Origin: Acanthaster planci | Taxonomy: Eukaryota > Echinodermata > Asteroidea > Valvatida > Acanthasteridae | Length of the DNA stretch: 24,118 nt | Reading direction: 5' to 3' | Assembly (NCBI RefSeq): GCF_001949145.1 | Contig: NW_019091485.1 | Coordinates: 441,689 to 465,806 of the forward strand | Part shown: in pieces, positions 16,995 through 24,118 of the stretch | Layout of the letters: each line of letters opens with the position of its first letter | Position numbering within the stretch: position 1 is the first letter of the stretch | Translations under genes and position numbers: made by a program | Notes under the pieces: generated by a model | Databases searched by the model: none | What the model was told of the DNA's origin: nothing | The model's input: only the letters and a program-made list of their open reading frames with translations

Positions 16995-18040
16995 CATATT
17001 ACATCTCAGTTGTGTTTTTTCTACAACTGGATGCTATGGCTGATCGTCGGTACAAAAGTTACAGAATAATGCACATGATGTTAAAAATCCGAAGCAGTTA
17101 TCAAAACACCAGATAACAGAACAATAACCCTCCTTGAAATGAATGGGACGATATATATTTTAAATGAAATTGAGGTAAAATCGGAAACCTATCAATGGGT
17201 AATTTTTCTGCAAACTGTGGCCTCCCATACAAAACGATAGTGGCCTATTCATTAAGAGTTTCCTGGCCCACCCCCTCCATGTTTAGAACACATTACTAGG
17301 GATTCTACGTTGAGAAATTCAAATTCATGTGTCAGTGAGCTTCAGCTAACAAGGAACTTCCATTTAATTTTCTTTGCGATTTGCTCACAATTCACAATAT
17401 CCCTTTCACTTGAGCTTTACGATAACAACCAAACAGCAAATTCTGTATGTTTCTCGGAAAACAGGTGTTTCTTAACCATTTTTGCAAACAAATCAATACA
17501 ATCACTTATCACAAAAGGAAATTCCAGACAGTAGATCATCACGAACCTAGGTCCAAGGGATGGAACAAAGGTCGGCAGACGGCATTACTCTAAACCACAC
17601 ATCCTGTCATGAACGGCGAAATGATTTGATTTGGAGAGTGAAAGTCTGGCTGGCAACTCCCCTGCTTTTCCTGAAAGAGAGCCAAGAAACAGTTCCCTTA
17701 TAAACAGAGACGGGCACTTACTGCCCTTCTGCATTTGAAGACATCGACCTGAGCTTAATTCATTTGATGTCCCTCCCCCCAAACAAAAACACTTTCTCTT
17801 CGTCCATTTGCGCTTGAAAATGTCATTCTTGTAGAAATTACCGAAAAGAATACAAGTAGTGACATAACGGATGTATACCTTTATGTTGGGTTATGCTTTC
17901 GCTGAACCACTGATTTTTTTAAACTAAACTCCAGAAAAAAACATTTGAAATGTTCAGCTTATGAAGTAATATGAAATTTTTACAAACTGGGAAAAGGGTA
18001 CTCTGACCCTCTGACTACAAAAGTTTTCTGCAGTACGCCC
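16995..18040. other. intergenic, between PPP4R2 and the second gene
   Basis: AT-rich with short frames on both strands and no recognised feature. It probably includes the upstream region of the gene starting near 18050. Confidence 0.4.
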
Positions 18041-18234
18041 TCTCGTGGCGAAGAAAACTTTTCTCGGCAGACGTTTTTCAATTTTAGCAGGAAAATGGCC
18101 GCTGTTCGAAGTGTCAGCTTTTCCTCGTTGCGGGGTTTAGCGCGCCACAAAATTTACAGTTTCCCGGCGTCTTTACGGGTGTTCTTGCAATAGGTTTACA
18201 AGCTTAGTTTCAACGATCACTCGGTGTACTCAAG
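18041..18234 (+). promoter_or_regulatory. putative TSS region and 5' exon of second gene
   Basis: A local CpG-rich stretch (CTCTCGTGGCG, TTGCGGGG, TAGCGCGCC, CCGGCG) ends in a consensus donor, CAAG|GTAAGT, at 18234/18235. AAAATGGCCGC (18092-18102) resembles a YY1 site, common just downstream of starts in TATA-less promoters. The exon would splice to the acceptor at 19067. The TSS cannot be placed exactly. Confidence 0.45.
18095..18193 (+). CDS. upstream ORF in the 5' exon of second gene
   Basis: 32 codons with ATG at 18095 in a strong context (AAAATGG) and TAG at 18191-18193. The peptide starts MAAVRSVSFSSLRGLARHKI, has several Arg/Lys and no Asp or Glu, and resembles a mitochondrial presequence. 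If translated it would probably reduce initiation at 19068. It may simply be a by-product of the YY1-like motif. Confidence 0.35.
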   Translation: MAAVRSVSFSSLRGLARHKIYSFPASLRVFLQ

Positions 18235-19067
18235 GTAAGTTTTCGCCTTTTAATAAGGAACCTTAAGGAGATTTTTTCTTATCGGATAATCTCTGGAAAG
18301 TTACGAAGAAGGCGTTCAGTCTAGACGAGTGAGGGGGTTGTTTAATACGAAAAAGCTTTTGTTTGTAGCAGACGATGGGAATATGACTCAAGCGACATCA
18401 CAGGAAAGTGCCTCACAAAATGAATCACTTGTAATTCAGGAAAGAAAGGAGAGGGGATGCAACCAATTCCCTTCCTGTAGGCTCTGTTCCAAGTCGAAAC
18501 CGCAGAGTTTCTTTTTTGGGGGTGGGGGATACTGACTTACTGTTAGGCCTAGGTTTTATTGTTTAATAAGATTCATTGATTCAGAGCATTCGATATATTT
18601 TAAACTTACTTCTCCCCATTTCAAAGAAAAAGCCCTCAAAACTTTCCAAACCAGCAGAACAAATTTTTGCTTTAAATCTCATTGCAAAGGTCCAGCAAAA
18701 GAAATTTAATTTGCAAGTGACCAATTGAAAAGTATCCTCAAACTCAAAGATGGCAGTTCCAGACCTGTAAATAGGTTTTTTTTTAATTTGATATGCCTCA
18801 GCTATTTATTTTAACATTCAATTTGTGGTCTACAAATTTACTGCTAAATTTTGTGCAAATATCTACCTAGGCCTGTTGCATCAGTAAATCTTTTAAAATT
18901 CAGGATTGCTACACAGGACCCAGCCATAGACTTAGTGAGTCCAATTTTAGTCATGAAATTGTGCTGGCTGACAGGGTTTAACTAACCAGTATCCATCAGA
19001 ATTGCACAGGAGTTCATGGCGGCACCCATTTTGCTGTGCAGTACAGTAGTCTACTTCTCACCCACAG
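18235..19067. other. intron 1 of the putative second gene
   Basis: Starts GTAAGT and ends TCTCACCCACAG. It is AT-rich with no internal feature recognised. Confidence 0.45.
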
Positions 19068-19184
19068 ATGGCCTGCTCATCCAGGCGTATTGTTTCAAGA
19101 GTGAACTCTACTATATCGGGTTCCCACCTTCTGGATCTAACAGATGAAGAATTTGATGCTGTTCTCCAAATACTGAGCCCAAGG
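19068..19184 (+). CDS. first coding exon of an unidentified gene
   Basis: ATG directly follows a good acceptor (CTTCTCACCCACAG). 39 codons lead to the donor AAGG|GTATGTG in phase 0. The peptide begins MACSSRRIVSRVNSTISGS, basic and without acidic residues, and then has LLDLTDEEFDAVLQILSPR. The LTDEE-type helix weakly recalls the start of Slp/rabphilin Rab-binding domains. The Arg/Ser-rich start could equally be a mitochondrial signal. Neither is established, because the diagnostic part of the protein is not seen. The following exons are not confidently found in the window. Confidence 0.5.
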
Positions 19185-21670
19185 GTATGTGCATAAACAA
19201 TGGCAAACGTATAAATCAGGGTGCATGGGCTCGGGTGTACAACATACCTGTATGTATATGTACTTGGTTAAAACGTATTTGCAGTGATACATGTACATGT
19301 GCTCCCAGCTGGCACTTGTTTACAGTGTTCAAAGATTAAATAATACATGTAGTTTTGTAAATACATCTTTTGCATTCACCTATTTTTGGAGAGGTACGCG
19401 GTACCTGTAGTTGGTAAATGTTCACCATTTGATAACATGGCAACTGACAGCTGCAACACTGCTACAAACTATGTATACATGATTTGCAATGTGTAACAGT
19501 TACTTGTGTACTTGGTCTTGAAAGGGAAACTAAGTTTTCTGAGAATGTCTGAGAGGAACAGGAAGTGAAAACAGGGTAGAGGGAAGACGTTGGTTGCAAA
19601 CCCCTAGTGCTTGTATACATGTACATGTATACCCTGCATACTTTAATGGGTCCAGTGTCAAGCTCTTGTTTCTGTTAGATGATCGGAGCAACAAGTTTAT
19701 TTGTTAAAGAAATGATCTAAATTTCATCCAGGCTAAAATTTGATGACAAAACTTCAGAGTTTTTTTCATTTTCCTCGTGTGAACTGATCGTTTGTTGTGA
19801 AAAATTCCTTCCGATCAGTGTAGGCCTATTGATTGTAAATGTGTTGAAAGAGTTTCACTTTCTAAAGTCATATACAGTAAGAGTGTCAACCTCAAAATTA
19901 TGGTATTCCTTCCAAAATGTATTATTGCACTTGGCAACACACTCAAACCTTAAATATACACCTTGTGCTAGCATCCAACCAGTTACAGTATCTTGCACCA
20001 GAAAACAGTTCTTTCCATAAATCCCTTCATTTCACAATGCAACTTGTCTTTTGTGACTAGTGCATTGATTTCAGAAATACTATTCTTAACTGCTAAGTCT
20101 GTGTTATAACGATCCAGGAAGAGAGTAATAAAATAAATATGTGTACTTCCTCTCAGACTACAAAGCATGCTACATGTAAATTGCCTTTTCTGTCCTAATG
20201 GCACTGGTAGTTTTGTTTCATTTTGTTTGGTTTTGTTTTGTTTTTTTCCCTGTTGCATTGCTGTCATGGTACCTACATGTTTTGTCTGCTTACTGATTTG
20301 CTGTTCACTTCATTACACTGTTAATTCTGTGCCTGTCCATTGTGCTACACTTTTGGTTTCAGAACAGGCTTCAAAGAAAATGCGCTCAACGTTTAACCTA
20401 GAAATAAGGTTTTATCACTGATTGTTGAGGAAAACTGAAACCATAATCATGTGTAAGCAGTGAAAAATTATTACAGATGTCCAGTCTAGGAGAAAAGAAA
20501 GGTCATTGAACTCTCATTTACAGGTATCTGTTTCAGTAGACTGTTTATCATATGTAAAGGATAACCAATATCGTTTTTATCCATGATTATAAGAAGTATA
20601 CATGAACAGATCTGGTGTATTACATTGTCACCCAAATGTCATTCTTCCAGTAAATTGAAACAATTTATTTCATATAGACAATCCATTGCATTTGTATTTG
20701 ATTGCATTAAGTTTGCACAAAAATAACTGAATAATATTTAAGCAGTACTGGTACATTTTCATGTACTTAGTCTTAACAATAATTAGCCCTCAATACCAAA
20801 ACAAAACCTCATAATGACATTAGTTCTTGTAACTGCTCTCTTGACTAAGGCTTTAAAAAGCCTGAATAAACAATTAATATATGAAAAAGGTGATGGAAAA
20901 TGGCATTTGAGAACAGACCCTTCTCACAGGGAAGCCACCATTGATCTTGTTCTCAGGATCTATATATCTTATTCACTGTTCTCTGTTAAATGGGTTGGTG
21001 CCAGACTAGTTTGGGTGCTTTGCCTCAGTGTCATTTTTTACGTGGCTTAAAACATTAGGATATACTTCCTCACAAATTTTGATTATTCATCAGCATAATT
21101 GACAGTCATATGTGATGAACTTTATTTAGTGTTCATTTTTATTCTCAGTTTCCCAAAATGAAAAAGTTAACCTTGCTTTGAATTCAGTATGACCAACTTG
21201 TTCAATAAGTTCAGGTACAGTCATACATGTAATCAGAAGAAAAATCAATGGATTGGAAAACCCATGTTATTGTTAGCACTGATGGGATTCAAGCCTGTTT
21301 GCACAAATATACAGTAGAGCCCAGTTGTACTGTGACAAATGTACCAGACTTTGTGGAGGTGCATACAAATGATCAAGACTTTTTGAGCTGAAGTTTGGAT
21401 TAAGAGTGATTTGTCAACATGGTACTGTACTTCATGTACATGTAGTTCTGCAGGGACTGCCTTGTGGGTATGTCATGCAAGTGCAGATTGGCAAAAATGT
21501 AAGCAGCAGCTACCTCTTCATGAACTGTTGGTGCTGAGTGGGAACAAGAGATTAGATTTTTCATTTTTTGTTGGAACTCACTGCACTTGCTTGAAGGTTT
21601 TGGGGCATTTGCCTCGAGACCTGCTGAGCACGAATTGCTATTGCTGGTTATTAATACAAGCTATTGACTT
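19185..21670. other. probable long intron, no exon confirmed
   Basis: AT-rich. It contains ATGTAC palindromes (19289-19300, 19613-19632, 21433-21442) and a T-rich tract (20212-20250). No stretch combines good splice sites with protein-like sequence. Confidence 0.4.
19613..19632. repeat. 20-bp perfect palindrome
   Basis: GTATACATGTACATGTATAC is its own reverse complement and has the same core as the intronic palindromes in PPP4R2. Confidence 0.8.
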
Positions 21671-22095
21671 TTGCACAAAGCTGTGCCGAATATCCGGATA
21701 TTCAATTGATTATCGAATATTCGAATATTATTTTCCAAATTCGGATATTCAAATGCAAAATTCATGAGAATGACAGAAAAATTTTCTTTTGTTTTAAGTG
21801 AGAAAAATTGCACCATGGAGTCTTTTTCCAAGCAGATTCAAATGAAAAGCAACAGAAATCTTACAACAATTCAAGAAGTAAATTATTCATTAAAAAATTT
21901 TAAATGTCAAGAAGTATTGTTCGTCTCTAAATTTGCTAAAGTGTGGCTGGAGATACTCCTTACATGCGTTATTGCAACTGATTTTGTGGATTGTTCATCA
22001 TCAACCTGCCAGTCGGTACAACCTATTATTTGGATATTTGATTGAATTGAAGGTCGAATATTCAAATAATGAATTGACTCAGCCCTAATGCACAA
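21671..22095. mobile_element. hAT-like non-autonomous element
   Basis: TTGCACAA (21671-21678) and ATGCACAA (22088-22095) are an 8-bp target duplication with one mismatch, the size made by hAT transposases. The body (21679-22087) starts AGCTGTGCCGAATATCC and its other end reads TAGGGCTGAGTCAATTC in reverse complement, an imperfect terminal inverted repeat. Both sides carry GAATATTCGAATATT-like subterminal palindromes. About 409 bp, no transposase ORF. Confidence 0.7.
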
Positions 22096-22880
22096 CCGTG
22101 CGCAAAAGCCTTTACTTTTGTTCTGTTTTTGTCTTTTCTTCTCAATTGTCTCCTCAATTTCTATCAGTGCCACTTTGGTCACTTTGCAATCTTGCATCTT
22201 CGTCTGTCACAACGCTATTTGTTAGGGCGTTGTGTAGAACATAGGCTTTGTGCATGCCTTGGGTATACAGCATGGCCTGGCCAGGATCTGGTAGGGTGCC
22301 AACAAGCTTGCTGCAGCCAAACCTGCCTGTGATGATGAAAAGATGCTATCAGCAGTTCATCCCTTACCCACCCAAGGCCCATAACAGTAATAAACACTGC
22401 TTATCCACACTGTGAATATGCCTCGTGGATCCGCATGATAAGTTAACTTTGGAATTGCCACCTTCCTCCATGGTCTGTGTGGTTGTACACGTATGCAGTG
22501 ATGAAATATATGTAGGCACATGTAAGTGTGTGGTCCAGTCAGTAATATACAGGACTCTAAACAAGCATGTAGTTCCCTAAGGTGTAAATGCGCAAGCAAC
22601 AGAGCAGTTTCAATTATTTACTTAGTTTCATCATTAACAGTTACATGTAGACTGTACATGCACATGTACGTGTCTTAACAATAATATAAACTCAACAAAG
22701 AAGATGTATTACATGAATTTACTAAATATCCAATGGATTTTCTGTTGAAAGAAGGGGAAATATATCAAAATCATGTAAAATTATTCCTTTTATTGGAGCT
22801 CAAGTTGCTTTAATAAAAAAATATAACATTATCTTTCACAAAAATGATGTCAAGAGGACCTGAAAATTGAGGTGAAACAA
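22096..22880. other. no gene seen
   Basis: Short frames on both strands only. No splice-supported exon or RNA gene was recognised. Confidence 0.4.
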
Positions 22881-22894
22881 TGATGATGTCATCA
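22861..22894. repeat. short dispersed repeat, copy 1
   Basis: TGAAAATTG, then GGTGAAACAA, then TGATGATGTCATCA (22881-22894). The last 14 bases are the exact reverse complement of 23061-23074, while the flank GAAAATTG...ATGATG recurs in direct orientation at 23043. Confidence 0.5.
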
Positions 22895-23042
22895 CTGGAT
22901 ATCTAACAACTTCTTTCATTTTTTGTATTTTAAGATTTTTTTTATCTTTGGAAGGACTGAAAGAAGGAAATTTAAAAAATTCATTTTCCAAGACCTTCAG
23001 TACTTATGCACATGTTTGCAAAGTAGATGTGTGGGCGAATTT

Positions 23043-23074
23043 TGAAAATTGGTAACATCATGATGACATCATCA
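23043..23074. repeat. short dispersed repeat, copy 2
   Basis: TGAAAATTGGTAACATCATGA runs into TGATGACATCATCA (23061-23074). It pairs with 22861-22894 as described there. Related GATGTCAT motifs also occur at about 23591-23612. Confidence 0.5.
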
Positions 23075-23322
23075 GAAAGTATAATTTAATACACCTACTT
23101 AATAATGTCAGATCAACGTCAAAGTAATAAGGTTGGCAGAGCTTCTACTCCAGATCATATTTGCGAAGTTAGGTTATCGTCACGTGATTTATTATTAAAT
23201 TTTGAATATTTAGTACAAACTGTACACAGTTTACTACGGGTGGCTTCGGACACTTTGCAATATTTCATCTTCATCAAACATACACAGAGAATCAGCCTTC
23301 ATACATATATTATTTTGTAGAG

Positions 23323-23454
23323 TTAGGTCATCGTGGCAATGACAGAGATCACATGACACGCCTCAAAGTTGCAAGCCAGTATCTTCAGAAGCATAAGTCT
23401 GTCTTGGACGAAACACACATTGTAGTACAGGCACACTCACAAAGGAAAATGTGA
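23323..23454 (+). CDS. possible later exon of second gene (weak)
   Basis: After the acceptor-like TATTTTGTAGAG, the frame starting TTA is open for 43 codons to a TGA and matches the phase 0 donor at 19184. The peptide LGHRGNDRDHMTRLKVASQY and onwards is charged and helix-like, but I cannot assign it. No good donor follows, so it would have to be terminal. Its opening AGTTAGGTCATCG resembles AGTTAGGTTATCG at 23169, which argues for repeat sequence instead. Confidence 0.15.
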   Translation, partial: LGHRGNDRDHMTRLKVASQYLQKHKSVLDETHIVVQAHSQRKM

Positions 23455-23687
23455 TATTTTTAATGCGTTTTTAGATTTTACTAATTTTAACAGTCTTTTC
23501 AACGGATCTCCTGCACATTTTTTTTCTAACTTCTGTTTTCAAAACCTTGTGTAGACCAAGTAGATATGCAGGTTGAGTTCAAATGTTTTGTGATGTCATG
23601 AGACATCATTCACATACTAAGCAAACTCTCATCAATTTTACAGGGTAAGCCAAACCTAAACTCCTAAATACATGTATATACATGAAG

Positions 23688-23706
23688 TGACGTCATGTTG
23701 ACGTCA
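23688..23706. promoter_or_regulatory. paired CRE sites
   Basis: TGACGTCA occurs at 23688-23695 and again at 23699-23706. The copies are 11 bp apart start to start, so on the same face of the helix. Each is the full CREB/ATF palindrome. Whether they act as an enhancer of the second gene is unknown. Confidence 0.5.
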
Positions 23707-23936
23707 ATCTTGGAATTTTTGTATCTACAAACTGTTGAGTTGAATCAGTTTGAAGCATTTTAATACATCTTGTTGGCACCATTAGTATCTTGGAAACCAA
23801 AGTAACTATCGCATTATTATCGTGTGATTGTTGCACTTCAGTTTACACAGCAGAGAGTCGCACCATTTCCTGACTGTTATCTTAGGAAAGATCTGCAGCG
23901 TTTGTGTCAGCTTTAACCAGACTGATTTATTGAGCC

Positions 23937-24018
23937 CCGCCCCATGGTCTTTTGACCAATCACAGCCATGCACAAATGTCAGCCATGGGTGCACTCACAT
24001 ATGACACATACAGCTCCA
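23937..24018 (+). promoter_or_regulatory. GC box and CCAAT box near window end
   Basis: CCCCGCCCC (about 23935-23943) is followed by TTTTGACCAATCACAG. A short ATG-TAA frame (ATGGCATCAGAG onwards) starts near 24027. It may be a promoter for something beyond the window, or part of a repeat. Confidence 0.25.
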
Positions 24019-24118
24019 AAGCAATATGGCATCAGAGAGAAGCATGTGTTAATTTATTTCCAGCAAAAAATGAGACCAAGGGGTACCCCTCAACAGGGCC
24101 AATCGCTATACACGCTCT

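Noticed and set aside
21411-22045. Plus-strand frames of 118 and 93 codons
   Set aside because: They run into or lie within the hAT-like element and start at non-ATG or poor contexts. No similarity to a transposase or other protein was recognised.
23105-23320. 71-codon plus-strand frame
   Set aside because: Low-complexity AT-rich sequence with no conserved motif. Its stop coincides with the acceptor-like TAG at 23318.
1-24118. tRNA, rRNA or CRISPR-like features
   Set aside because: No cloverleaf-like A/B box pairs, rRNA segments or regularly spaced direct repeats were seen on reading both strands. A tRNAscan or Rfam run would settle this.

Overview
This is animal nuclear DNA: AT-rich, with small coding exons joined by GT-AG introns, many miniature transposons and no bacterial-type operons. 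The recurring ACATGTAC-type palindromes and a decayed gene from a multi-copy family that I associate with marine invertebrate genomes suggest a marine invertebrate (echinoderm, hemichordate, amphioxus or mollusc). The species cannot be fixed from the sequence.

The one complete gene runs rightwards from about 5356 to 12901 in seven coding exons. It encodes PPP4R2, the regulatory subunit 2 of protein phosphatase 4. The reading frame closes exactly across all six introns (1419 nt, 472 residues). The N-terminal half follows vertebrate PPP4R2 closely, including the QRLCELLT and DKF-RGVEK motifs. The rest is a long acidic Ser/Thr/Pro-rich tail. Two possible poly(A) signals lie downstream (13613 and 16761).

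Left of the gene, 1-80 looks like a transposon end and 81-1990 holds nothing I recognise. A CpG-rich block (about 2010-2189) and a CCAAT/ETS/TATA-like block (about 2441-2615) could be promoters or 5' exons. About 3463-4590 is a frameshifted pseudogene of an uncharacterised repeat-family protein carrying an EEADT motif.

Inside PPP4R2 the introns hold foldback and MITE-like elements: hairpins at 5671-5818 and 6068-6190, a piggyBac-like MITE at 10315-10537 and a TIR element at 10658-10840. A second member of the piggyBac-like family sits in the 3' UTR region (13470-13783) and encloses the proximal poly(A) signal.

A second rightward gene seems to begin near 18050: a 5' exon with a 32-codon upstream ORF, a strong donor at 18235, and a first coding exon at 19068-19184 (39 residues). 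Most of that gene lies beyond clear recognition or outside the window. The remaining sequence to 24118 holds a hAT-like element with an almost perfect 8-bp target duplication (21671-22095), related ATGATGTCATCA repeats, and two perfect CRE sites 11 bp apart (23688-23706). I see no clearly new defence or mobile system. The most checkable new points are transposons that may touch PPP4R2 RNA processing, and the unidentified second gene.
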